Assembly (NCBI GenBank): GCA_964564735.1 | Contig: CAZMCH010000099.1 | Span: 1-15,116, forward strand | From: CAZMCH01 sp964564735 | GTDB taxonomy: Bacteria > Poribacteria > DTPJ01 | Reading direction: 5' to 3' | DNA: 15,116 nt | Shown: positions 1 through 6,608 of the stretch, piece after piece | Numbering within the stretch: the first letter of the stretch is position 1 | Layout of the letters: the number at the start of each line of letters is the position of its first letter | Notes under the pieces: model-generated | Database searches by the model: none | Told to the model about the DNA's origin: nothing | Seen by the model: only the letters and a program-made list of their open reading frames with translations | Translations under genes and position numbers: made by a program

Positions 1-2
1 CA

Positions 3-266
3 ATATCTGATAGAGTTCCACCTGGACAAACACAAAGCCCAAGAGATCGTGCAAGAGCAGATGGCGTGCCGATGGATCAAAATGGAGTTCCATTAGATCG
101 ACCCGGCGGGAGACCACTGAACCAATCAGAGAACTATGAACAAAGATATGAACCCGGTGCAACAACCTATGACGCCAATGGCAATCCATCAAGGGACTTT
201 GAACAGACACATCATACATTCCCCGGAAGCCAGTATGTTCCTATGAGCCAGCGAGGCACTCCATAG
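3..266 (+). CDS. C-terminal end of a low-complexity, probably disordered protein (5'-partial)
   Basis: The frame is open to the left edge of the window and stops with TAG at 264-266. Only the last 87 residues are visible, so the true start lies outside; an internal GTG at 66 is not needed. The visible part is rich in Pro, Gln, Asn, Asp, Arg and Gly, with short repeated pieces such as 'DQNGVPLDRPGG' and 'PGATTYDANGNP'. It has no hydrophobic segment and no recognised domain, which suggests a disordered tail. Base composition is visibly more GC-rich than the neighbours. The next gene begins 16 nt downstream with a good ribosome binding site, so the two are probably co-transcribed. The family was not recognised and function is unknown. 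Confidence 0.5.
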   Translation: MSDRVPPGQTQSPRDRARADGVPMDQNGVPLDRPGGRPLNQSENYEQRYEPGATTYDANGNPSRDFEQTHHTFPGSQYVPMSQRGTP

Positions 267-274
267 AAAGAGGG
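267..274 (+). promoter_or_regulatory. Ribosome binding site supporting a TTG start
   Basis: AAAGAGGG lies 8 nt before TTG at 283. The next in-frame ATG (304) has no purine-rich site at a proper distance, so the site favours the TTG start for the helical-repeat gene. Confidence 0.5.
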
Positions 275-282
275 TTTTAAAA

Positions 283-888
283 TTGCAGTCAAAAAAAGAT
301 AGCATGAAAATAAAAATAAGGTCTGCATTCTCCCTGCATGATCAAAATGCCAAAATTGAGGCTATAAGAGAGCTTCTCGATCTTATAGATGCCAGAGAAG
401 CAGATATGAAAGATTGTGTTGATGAGATAATCGCGGGCATTGAAAAAGAAATAAATTCAGGTGTTTTATCGTTTATATGGACAAAACTTGCAACAATGGC
501 GCCTGATGAGAAAATAAGGTCTTTTGCTGAACAAGAATTGGATAATTCTTCGCCTGAAAATAGGAGGTTTGCTCTTGCTTATTTGGCAACGGTATACCCT
601 GAAGAAAGCAGAAGACTTTATGAGAAAATGCAGAAAGATAATAATGCGTTTGTGCTTTTTGAGGCAGGAAAGGCTATTCTTCCAATAGATCAGAAACTAG
701 CATTAAATCTTTGGTTTTCGATAATAGGCATATCTCCGCATGTATTGGGAGATGAGATAATCCCAGAATATATTGCTCAATATGCAGATGCTGAATTTAT
801 ATCATATTTAGAAAAATTATATGAAGAAAATCCCAATGATAAAATAACAGAGATGGTATTAGAAGTTATAAAACAAGATGGTAGATAG
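283..888 (+). CDS. Helical-repeat (HEAT-like) hypothetical protein
   Basis: A 201-residue soluble protein with no signal peptide or membrane segment. It is almost entirely amphipathic helices in pairs, for example 'NAKIEAIRELLDLIDARE', 'PDEKIRSFAEQELDN' and 'SPENRRFALAYLATVYPEE', which is the look of HEAT/ARM-type alpha solenoids. Such proteins usually act as binding scaffolds, but no partner can be named. Translation probably starts at TTG 283 because of the strong site at 267-274; ATG 304 would give 194 residues. The stop TAG (886-888) is the first triplet of the left arm of a palindromic element, so the present C-terminus may have been set by that insertion and the protein could be shorter than its ancestor. 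It probably forms an operon with the truncated gene upstream. Confidence 0.6.
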   Translation: MQSKKDSMKIKIRSAFSLHDQNAKIEAIRELLDLIDAREADMKDCVDEIIAGIEKEINSGVLSFIWTKLATMAPDEKIRSFAEQELDNSSPENRRFALAYLATVYPEESRRLYEKMQKDNNAFVLFEAGKAILPIDQKLALNLWFSIIGISPHVLGDEIIPEYIAQYADAEFISYLEKLYEENPNDKITEMVLEVIKQDGR

Positions 889-1012
889 TGTTTGACCGAA
901 TTATTTATAGAACACTGATTAAGCAGATAGCGTAAAACATGAATGTTAGGGACAGGTTTGGGAACCTGTCCCTACGTTTCATAGCATCAAAAACTAATTT
1001 GGTCAAGCATTA
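886..1012. repeat. Palindromic MITE-like element with 18-bp inverted ends
   Basis: The ends are TAGTGTTTGACCGAATTA (886-903) and TAATTTGGTCAAGCATTA (995-1012). They are inverse complements at 15 of 18 positions, and all three mismatches would be G-U pairs in RNA. Both outer ends are TA. Inside lie a perfect 12-bp hairpin (947-974) and a motif at 910-932 resembling the interior of the element at 1546-1743. There is no coding capacity. The left end overlaps the stop codon of the preceding gene, and the whole sits in the gap between two convergent genes. Being a mobile element is an inference; no clear target duplication beyond TA is visible. Confidence 0.5.
947..974. repeat. Perfect 12-bp palindrome with 4-nt loop (REP-like)
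   Basis: TAGGGACAGGTT (947-958), loop TGGG, then AACCTGTCCCTA (963-974), a perfect inverted repeat. No T-run follows on either strand, so a simple intrinsic terminator is unlikely. High GC content against the AT-rich background and an intergenic position suit a dispersed REP-type repeat. It could still slow transcription of the two convergent genes. Confidence 0.7.
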
Positions 1013-1048
1013 CTGAATAACTAAAATAATCTTTTTGCCAAATAATCA

Positions 1049-1525
1049 CTATAATTTCATATAATAATCTATATCTTCATGATATATGTTAAAACCAGCC
1101 ATTTCATAAGCTTTTTTGGCTGGTGCATGTGCATAATCAAGCCCTGTATGAACCTTTGCATATCTCATACCTTGTTTTTGAAAATAGTCAAGGACAGCTT
1201 TATACATCTGTTGACCAATGCCTTTTAGATTACAATTAGGCTCTTTTGCATTACTCCCAATTTCACCAATCTTTTTCTCAAAGTCTAGAGTGAACGTTAT
1301 AAATCCAACTATTTGTCCACCCTCTTCACAAATAAAGACCCATTCTGGATGATTTTCACAATGAGATTTGATTTGATCACCTTTTCTTGTTTTCTCATTA
1401 GGCACAATGATCTGAAAAAGCTCATCTCCATAGGCTTCACGGAACATTTTATATATGTTACTCCATGCACGATTGCCCATATCCATTATTATCCCAAGAT
1501 CATCTGGCTTATATTTGCGAATCAT
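1049..1525 (-). CDS. GNAT-family N-acetyltransferase
   Basis: A 158-residue, single-domain protein of the usual length for a small Gcn5-related acetyltransferase, which moves an acetyl group from acetyl-CoA to an amine. The acetyl-CoA region is visible near residues 93-118 as 'NCNLKGIGQQMYKAVLDYFQ', with the Gly-rich turn 'GIGQQM' in place of the classical Q/RxxGxG/A pattern. The end has the usual 'AKKAYEMAGFN' helix and final strand. Residues 60-80 ('EWVFICEEGGQIVGFITFTL') form the central beta hairpin typical of the fold. The substrate cannot be predicted. On the reverse strand GAAGGA lies about 7 nt before ATG 1525. A MITE-like insertion begins about 13 nt upstream of the start, so native promoter sequence has probably been displaced. 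Confidence 0.8.
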   Translation of the reverse strand: MIRKYKPDDLGIIMDMGNRAWSNIYKMFREAYGDELFQIIVPNEKTRKGDQIKSHCENHPEWVFICEEGGQIVGFITFTLDFEKKIGEIGSNAKEPNCNLKGIGQQMYKAVLDYFQKQGMRYAKVHTGLDYAHAPAKKAYEMAGFNIYHEDIDYYMKL

Positions 1526-1538
1526 ATACTATCCTTCA

Positions 1539-1545
1539 TTAGTGA
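1539..1545 (+). repeat. Left copy of flanking direct repeat (candidate target duplication)
   Basis: TTAGTGA here recurs at 1744-1750, exactly outside the two inverted ends of the element at 1546-1743. Reading one base further out gives ATTAGTGA on both sides (1538-1545 and 1743-1750). Confidence 0.6.
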
Positions 1546-1743
1546 TACGACTTTTTCAGTTAAAGGAAATAGAACGCAGATTGAACGGATTTAGCGGATT
1601 TTCGCTGATTATAAAATTGATAATAGTTTCTAAGATTTGGGGAATGTAATCTTTAATCTTTTAATTTTTCTATCATTGAATCCTCAATCCGTGTCAATCT
1701 GCCAAATCCGCTCTATCCGCGTTCCATAAGTGAAAAACTCGTA
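1546..1743. mobile_element. MITE-like palindromic element, 198 bp
   Basis: Left end TACGACTTTTTCAGTTA (1546-1562) matches the inverse complement of the right end (TACGAGTTTTTCACTTA) at 15 of 17 positions. A second, inner inverted pair begins with GAACGC: 1572-1610 pairs with about 1686-1724, roughly 30 of 39 positions identical after inversion. Almost the whole element could fold into one long hairpin with a loop near 1627-1665. The flanks are the direct repeat TTAGTGA on each side. There is no coding capacity, so it would be moved by a transposase encoded elsewhere. The interior shows a loose 10-11 bp rhythm of GGATT/GATT units. The transposon family was not identified. Confidence 0.7.
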
Positions 1744-1750
1744 TTAGTGA
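1744..1750 (+). repeat. Right copy of flanking direct repeat (candidate target duplication)
   Basis: TTAGTGA, identical to 1539-1545, directly abuts the right inverted end of the element. Confidence 0.6.
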
Positions 1751-1812
1751 AAAAATTTTGTTATCGGAGGCATAAAAAAGTAGAAAAACATTATCCAGAA
1801 GCGATTAAATAG
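1747..1812 (+). pseudogene. Possible 3' remnant of a lost forward gene
   Basis: A short forward frame reads GTG...TAG and encodes a basic peptide ending 'VEKHYPEAIK'. The frame continues open upstream into the palindromic element. It ends directly on a hairpin with an 8-T run on the forward strand, although no intact forward gene precedes that terminator. Together these suggest the tail of a gene whose body has been lost. It is only 21 residues, so chance is a serious alternative. Confidence 0.2.
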
Positions 1813-1844
1813 GCTGGGTTATTACTACCCAACCTATTTTTTTT
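1807..1844. terminator. Hairpin with T-run, possible bidirectional terminator
   Basis: AAATAGGCTGGGT (1807-1819) pairs with ACCCAACCTATTT (1827-1839) with one mismatch, and the forward strand then runs to eight consecutive T (1837-1844). It lies 5 nt past the stop of the reverse-strand isomerase gene, so it probably ends that transcript. Its best T-run, however, serves forward transcription, for which no intact gene remains. Confidence 0.65.
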
Positions 1845-1849
1845 ATTTG

Positions 1850-2710
1850 CTATTTAAGACCAGCCTCGTTCCAGAGCTTAGTTAGAAGGTTACTAACAAG
1901 TTTTGCAGATTCTGCTGGTGGTAAGAAAGATAAGACTTTACTGAAGGGTTCTGGTGTAACAGGTGCTTCACACCCAATACTTTCTAAGGCTTTAAGGAAA
2001 CCAACAAGATCGATTACACCAGTTTCAGCAGGCAAAGCACGAACATTGTCAACCTGTTCATCAACAGGGATTCCCAAAGGTGCATCGTTGATATGTATAT
2101 GAACGACTCTTTCAGGATTCAATTTTTTGAGTTCATTAAGCGTTCCATGGGATGTATACCAATGCCATGCGTCCAAAAGCAAGCCAATATTTCCAGTGCC
2201 GATTGCATCACCAAGATCGAGCATACCTTCCATTGTAGAAATGAACTCATATTTCTTGCCTTTACGCATAGTGGCAGGACCTATGAATTCAAGCCCCAAA
2301 GAACAACCGTGATCTGCAAGGATTTCACCAATAGGCTTAAATTGCTTTACATGAAAATCAAAATTTTCCTTAAAAGGCATCTCATCTGAGAACGGAAGTA
2401 TCCATGTTGCAAGCCTTGTGCATCCAAGAGCTTGACCCGCTTTTGCAAACTTTTTAAGATTTTCAAGACCGTTTTTGTAATCATCGCCAGTAGAACGCCA
2501 GTTTACAGGCAAGCCCCACGCACCCATTTTTAAGCCTCTATCAGTGAACATCTTCTTTACAAAATCTGCGGAATTTTCTTCCATCAGCTTTGTTAGGTAT
2601 CCGATATCGATGTCAACGCCCTGATAGCCTGTATCTTTTGCTAAATCCATACTTTCAATAAATGATAGTCCACCAATACCAATGGCTCCGGGACTTAGAC
2701 TTCTAAACAT
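1850..2710 (-). CDS. Sugar phosphate isomerase/epimerase-like TIM-barrel protein
   Basis: A 286-residue cytoplasmic protein of the AP-endonuclease-2/xylose-isomerase-like TIM-barrel superfamily (the IolE/IolI/hydroxypyruvate isomerase-like group), at the usual length. The conserved metal-binding acidic and histidine residues are recognisable: E141 ('LGLEFIGP'), D180 and H183 ('LLLDAWHW'), H206 ('VVHIHIND') and E254 ('VTPEPF'). Members isomerise or epimerise sugars or sugar acids using a divalent metal; the actual substrate cannot be read from the sequence. The start ATG 2710 has AAAGGAG 7 nt upstream. It has its own promoter inside the end of the preceding response-regulator gene and ends at a hairpin. 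Its position directly after a sigma-54 activator makes regulatory linkage possible, but its visible promoter is sigma-70-like. Confidence 0.85.
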   Translation of the reverse strand: MFRSLSPGAIGIGGLSFIESMDLAKDTGYQGVDIDIGYLTKLMEENSADFVKKMFTDRGLKMGAWGLPVNWRSTGDDYKNGLENLKKFAKAGQALGCTRLATWILPFSDEMPFKENFDFHVKQFKPIGEILADHGCSLGLEFIGPATMRKGKKYEFISTMEGMLDLGDAIGTGNIGLLLDAWHWYTSHGTLNELKKLNPERVVHIHINDAPLGIPVDEQVDNVRALPAETGVIDLVGFLKALESIGCEAPVTPEPFSKVLSFLPPAESAKLVSNLLTKLWNEAGLK

Positions 2711-2762
2711 AATTTATCTCCTTTAATTTTGAGTATTTGTTTAATGGATTATTACGAAATAT

Positions 2763-2791
2763 ATTATAGCAAATTATTGCTTATCAACCAA
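2763..2791 (-). promoter_or_regulatory. Sigma-70-type promoter of the isomerase gene
   Basis: On the reverse strand: TTGGTT (2786-2791), a 17-nt spacer, then TATAAT (2763-2768) preceded by TG at the extended -10 position (TGCTATAAT). The -35 lies within the end of the response-regulator gene. Transcription would start near 2756, about 46 nt before the ATG. Confidence 0.55.
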
Positions 2792-4657
2792 ACCATATTT
2801 TTCTAATTTTCTATAAACAGTTGCTCTGTTTATACCCAAAGCCTTTGCAGTCTGCTGAATATTATGGTCTGTAATTCTAAGAGCGTTTATAAGTGCTTGT
2901 TTTTCTATATTCTCAAGAGGAATTATACTATCATTAGTTATATTTTCCTGTCTATTGCTAATAATTGTTTTGTCTAATTTTCTATATGCAAGCAATGATG
3001 GAGGTAAATTATCTGCCTGCAATATATCCAATGTTTCTAACAAAACACCTCTCTCAATAGCGCTCTCTAATTCTCTAACATTTCCGGGCCAATTGTGCTT
3101 CATCATCAGTTCCATTGCTTCTGAGGATATAACTGTAACAGCCTTATTTGCTCTTTTTGAGGCTCGAATGAGGAAATATTCTGCTAATAATGGAATATCC
3201 TCTTTGCGCTCTCTTAGTGGAGGAATAACAATAGGGAAAACGGATATTCTATAAAAAAGGTCTTCACGAAATTTACCTAATTTGATAGCTTCATCCAAAT
3301 TGGCATTTGTTGAGGCGATAACCCTAACATCGACAGGGATACTGCTATTTCCACCAATGCGCTGAATTTCCCTTTCTTGAAGGACACGAAGCAATCTTAC
3401 CTGAAGAGAAGTTTGCATTTCACCAATCTCATCAAGCAAAATAGTTCCACCATTAGCCTGTTCAAAACGCCCAATTTTTCTTGCAGTTGCTCCGGTAAAA
3501 GAGCCTTTTTCATGTCCAAACAACTCACTTTCAATTAGAGTTTCTGGTATTGCAGCACAATTAACAGGGACAAAGGGACCATTTTTACGATGACTATTAT
3601 AATGAATTGCTTTGGCGATTAGCTCCTTTCCTGTGCCAGTTTCACCTTGAATCAAAACAGTTATATCACTTTGAGATGCTTGATCTATAAGAGTAAATAC
3701 TTTGCGCATCTCTTTACTATTGCCTTTAAGTTTGTCAAAGGAATATTCAACTTCTAGTTCTGCCCTTAGTCGCAAAAGTTCTGCCTTCATCTGTTCGATC
3801 TCAATTTCTTTCGTTACATCACGATAAACTATAATGCGTCCAATAGCCTTGCCCTTTTGTCCAAAAATCGGTGCTGTGTATAAGGAAAGAATCATACGGT
3901 TTGGGATTCGTATCTCAACAACCCGATTAAAAGTCATATCTGGATTAGAAAAAAACAAATCTTGATCTCTTCTAAATTTGTCATGATCTTTAAAGCATCT
4001 TTGGAGATCATAAATATTGAATTTGTCAATAGGCTTTTCATTTAGATCGAACATATCAAGAAAAATCTTGTTTGCAAAGAGCATAATTCCAGAAAGATCA
4101 AACATGGCAATTGCTTCGCTGGTTGAGTTTATAACTGTTTCTAGTCTTTGCCTATTTATTTCGGATTCACGAGTAACATTCCATTTTTCAACAAGCGATA
4201 TAGTCATCTGTTGTATTTCTTCACGAGAGAAAGGCTTTCTAATGTAGAGTAATTTGTCTAATAGATCCATGTTTTCTACAATTTCAGAAAGGTATATATC
4301 TGTATATGCGGTTACTATAACAATCTCTATATTTTTGTCAATCTCTCTTATTCTCTTAATGGTTTCAAAGCCATTCCAGCCCGGTGGCATTCTCATATCC
4401 ATATACGTCAGCGCGATAGGTTTGTTGTCTTTTAAAGATTGTTTTATCTTTTTATATGCCTCTTCACCACTCCTTGCGTGAAGTATTTCAAATTCAGGGA
4501 GAAAACTCTTCTCTTCATTTGAACCAAATGCCTTAGCCATATCATCGGTGATTGTCGATGTCAAATTTGGTTTTAATGTTTGATCAAAATCTTTATGTAT
4601 ATTTTCCTCATCATCAACAACAAGTATTCGATTGTTCCATCCATCTTTAAATTTCAT
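2774..4657 (-). CDS. Sigma-54-dependent response regulator: REC-PAS-AAA+-Fis-type HTH
   Basis: A 627-residue NtrC-type transcription activator with an added PAS domain. The receiver domain (about 8-150) has acidic pair D15-D16, phospho-acceptor D87 ('MDMRMPPGWNG'), T116 and K141. It also carries an extra segment of some 30 residues between the first helix and second strand (about 28-56). A PAS domain covers about 168-285, followed by a coiled linker. The AAA+ domain (about 306-540) shows Walker A GETGTGKE (338-345), the sigma-54-contact loop GSFTGA (385-390, Ser for the common Ala) and Walker B 'TILLDEIGEM' with D410-E411. The last 45 residues hold a Fis-type helix-turn-helix ('QQTAKALGINRATVYRKL'). 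It opens sigma-54 RNA polymerase promoters by ATP hydrolysis. It starts 11 nt after the kinase stop with AAAGGAG 5 nt ahead, so the two are cognate partners. Targets are unknown; no convincing -24/-12 site was seen in the window. Confidence 0.93.
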   Translation of the reverse strand: MKFKDGWNNRILVVDDEENIHKDFDQTLKPNLTSTITDDMAKAFGSNEEKSFLPEFEILHARSGEEAYKKIKQSLKDNKPIALTYMDMRMPPGWNGFETIKRIREIDKNIEIVIVTAYTDIYLSEIVENMDLLDKLLYIRKPFSREEIQQMTISLVEKWNVTRESEINRQRLETVINSTSEAIAMFDLSGIMLFANKIFLDMFDLNEKPIDKFNIYDLQRCFKDHDKFRRDQDLFFSNPDMTFNRVVEIRIPNRMILSLYTAPIFGQKGKAIGRIIVYRDVTKEIEIEQMKAELLRLRAELEVEYSFDKLKGNSKEMRKVFTLIDQASQSDITVLIQGETGTGKELIAKAIHYNSHRKNGPFVPVNCAAIPETLIESELFGHEKGSFTGATARKIGRFEQANGGTILLDEIGEMQTSLQVRLLRVLQEREIQRIGGNSSIPVDVRVIASTNANLDEAIKLGKFREDLFYRISVFPIVIPPLRERKEDIPLLAEYFLIRASKRANKAVTVISSEAMELMMKHNWPGNVRELESAIERGVLLETLDILQADNLPPSLLAYRKLDKTIISNRQENITNDSIIPLENIEKQALINALRITDHNIQQTAKALGINRATVYRKLEKYGLVDKQ

Positions 4658-4668
4658 AGGTACTCCTT

Positions 4669-6387
4669 TTATATGACAGAAGATAGAGGAAAAATTATAC
4701 GCATAATTGCGCCCTTACCAAAGCCATCACTTGATACATTTATATGTCCACCGCAACTACTGACGAAATTTGCAACAGAATGAAGCCCACGCCCACTTCC
4801 AGAATCTTTTGTTGTATAGCCCGGTCTGAATATTAATTCAAGTTTATCTTTCTCAATACCAATACCGTTATCTGATATTTCTATTGTGAAATTTGACTCA
4901 TCTATATAGCTTATTATTTTAATAAAGGGATTATAATCTTCTTGCTTAAAACTTATATCTTCTGAATAATCATAGTTTCCCATTTTTATATTAAACTCAT
5001 CAATCGCTTCTATGGAATTTTTAATTAAATTAACAAGCATTTGATGGAACTGACTTTCTTGAATGCAAATTTCTTTTTGCTTGCTATTACATTCAAGTAT
5101 AATATTGATGTTTCTTTTTTTTATTGATTCCTGAAATAGATTAAGCACGTCTTCTATGGCTTTTTGGGGATTGATAAATTTTCTATATATTCCTCTTCCG
5201 CTGATAACTTTTTCTGTTCTAATAATATCTGCTATATGTTGCGACCTTTCACGCACTCGATTGACGATTCTGGCGAATTCCTCCTTTTGCCTATTAAAAT
5301 CTTTTGCTAATGCAATAATAAAAGGGACGACCATTTGCCCTTGTTTATCATTCTGGATGTAGTCAACGAAATTATTTTGGTTATCCTTTATTGCTTTTGC
5401 CAGCAAACTAAGACGGTGTGTTAGTTTATTATTTGTAATATTTTCTTGAAGCGTTCCGATACCAGTAGTTACACTGTTGATAGCATTACCAATATTATGA
5501 AGCAAAGTATCCATCATCTCAATTCTGCCCCAAGCATAGGCTTCTGCTTCTCTTTCAACGCTTTTTTTTAATTCTGTTGTATTTTCAAATGCAATACCTA
5601 GTTGTTCACCGGGCAATCTAAATATTTTTATCCTGAAATTGCCCTCAAATCTTGAATCATGATAATCAAGGTCATCTATTTCTATGGTTTTTCCTGTCTT
5701 TATTACTTTGATACAATCATCTAATAAGCCATGTTCTTTCACCCATGTATCATTTAATTTATGAGTTGACCATTCATCAATGTTTATGCCAGTTATTCTT
5801 TCTGCTGCTGGATTTCCATATATAAGGATAAATTGATTTTCTGGTTTATATTGATAAATGAATAGACCCGAAGGAATAGAATTAACAATCTCAACTGACC
5901 TTTGAAAAGAATCTCTTAAAGACTCTTCTACCTGTTTACTTTCGGTAATGTCTTCAATAAACCTTAATATTTTCTTATTGTTTTTTTTATCATCAAATAT
6001 CGGGTATATTTTATCGCTTATCCATCTAATTGCGCCATCAGGTCTTACAATACGATATTGAATTATACATTCATTTTCAATTTTTTTGATACTATGGACT
6101 ATTTCACGATCTTCAGGATATATACTGCTACTCCAGAGATCATTTTCCTCGTATAAGCTCTCACAACTTCTTCCAAATACTTTTTCATAGGCAGGACTAA
6201 CATATAACACTCGATCTAGTTCAATAGAATAAATACAAAAGACTACAGGTAAAGCATTTGCTATCAGTTCAAAATAGCAATTATATGTAATATTTTTTGA
6301 TTCTTGTTCCCATAGGGATTCCATACGATTATGCAATTTAGAAGTTTCATTATTCATTTGTTCTTTTGTTTTATTTATTTTGCTCAT
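4669..6387 (-). CDS. Soluble PAS-PAS sensor histidine kinase
   Basis: A 572-residue kinase without membrane segments or signal peptide, so it senses a cytoplasmic cue. A PAS domain with PAC tail lies at about 38-150 ('YRIVRPDGAIRWISDKIYP') and a second PAS at about 165-275. The dimerisation helix carries the probable phospho-acceptor H297 in 'LLHNIGNAINSVTTGIGTL', an HNIGN-type box rather than the common HELRTP. The ATPase domain (about 405-570) has the N box with N457 ('LVNLIKNSIEAI'), the G1 box DNGIGI (506-511) and a Gly-rich lid 'SGSGRGLHSVANFV' (531-542). It autophosphorylates and should pass the phosphate to D87 of the regulator encoded 11 nt downstream. There is no clear Shine-Dalgarno sequence before ATG 6387, but a strong promoter sits about 55 nt upstream. 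Confidence 0.9.
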   Translation of the reverse strand: MSKINKTKEQMNNETSKLHNRMESLWEQESKNITYNCYFELIANALPVVFCIYSIELDRVLYVSPAYEKVFGRSCESLYEENDLWSSSIYPEDREIVHSIKKIENECIIQYRIVRPDGAIRWISDKIYPIFDDKKNNKKILRFIEDITESKQVEESLRDSFQRSVEIVNSIPSGLFIYQYKPENQFILIYGNPAAERITGINIDEWSTHKLNDTWVKEHGLLDDCIKVIKTGKTIEIDDLDYHDSRFEGNFRIKIFRLPGEQLGIAFENTTELKKSVEREAEAYAWGRIEMMDTLLHNIGNAINSVTTGIGTLQENITNNKLTHRLSLLAKAIKDNQNNFVDYIQNDKQGQMVVPFIIALAKDFNRQKEEFARIVNRVRERSQHIADIIRTEKVISGRGIYRKFINPQKAIEDVLNLFQESIKKRNINIILECNSKQKEICIQESQFHQMLVNLIKNSIEAIDEFNIKMGNYDYSEDISFKQEDYNPFIKIISYIDESNFTIEISDNGIGIEKDKLELIFRPGYTTKDSGSGRGLHSVANFVSSCGGHINVSSDGFGKGAIMRIIFPLSSVI

Positions 6388-6442
6388 AATTTTTGGTATG
6401 TGAATATAATATGATTAGGTTTATATTATGATTTATAGATTT

Positions 6443-6471
6443 ATTATACATTTGGAATGTTTAAAAGTCAA
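6443..6471 (-). promoter_or_regulatory. Strong sigma-70-type promoter of the kinase/regulator operon
   Basis: On the reverse strand: TTGACT (6466-6471), exactly 17 nt, TATAAT (6443-6448). The predicted start is near 6436, giving a leader of about 49 nt before ATG 6387. Confidence 0.7.
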
Positions 6472-6517
6472 TATTAACGCTATAATAGCTCATAGCTGAA
6501 ACATCAACCAATATCTG

Positions 6518-6546
6518 TTGTAAATCCATTGTCTATATGATATAAT
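6518..6546 (+). promoter_or_regulatory. Sigma-70-type promoter of dgt
   Basis: TTGTAA (6518-6523), 17 nt, TATAAT (6541-6546). The predicted start is near 6553, about 55 nt before the ATG at 6609. It is divergent from the kinase promoter, with 46 nt between the two -35 boxes. Confidence 0.65.
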
Positions 6547-6608
6547 AATGTCTGGAAGTCTTTTTGTTATAAGGTTTGATTATATTGATGTCTTTATGGA
6601 TTATGAAA

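Larger units (their letters stand above)
1526..1849. other. Gene-poor interval of 324 nt filled by repeat elements
   Basis: From left to right it holds the ribosome binding site of the acetyltransferase gene, a 7-bp direct repeat, the palindromic element (1546-1743), the second copy of the direct repeat, a short forward reading frame that may be a gene remnant (1747-1812), and a hairpin with a T-run (1807-1844). No intact gene was seen on either strand. Confidence 0.6.

Noticed and set aside
947..974. Perfect palindrome as an intrinsic terminator for the convergent genes
   Set aside because: The stem is strong but no T-run follows on either strand; a dispersed repeat explains it better.
2093..2389. 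98-codon forward open frame opposite the isomerase gene
   Set aside because: It lies wholly within a strongly supported reverse gene, has no ribosome binding site and no protein family look.
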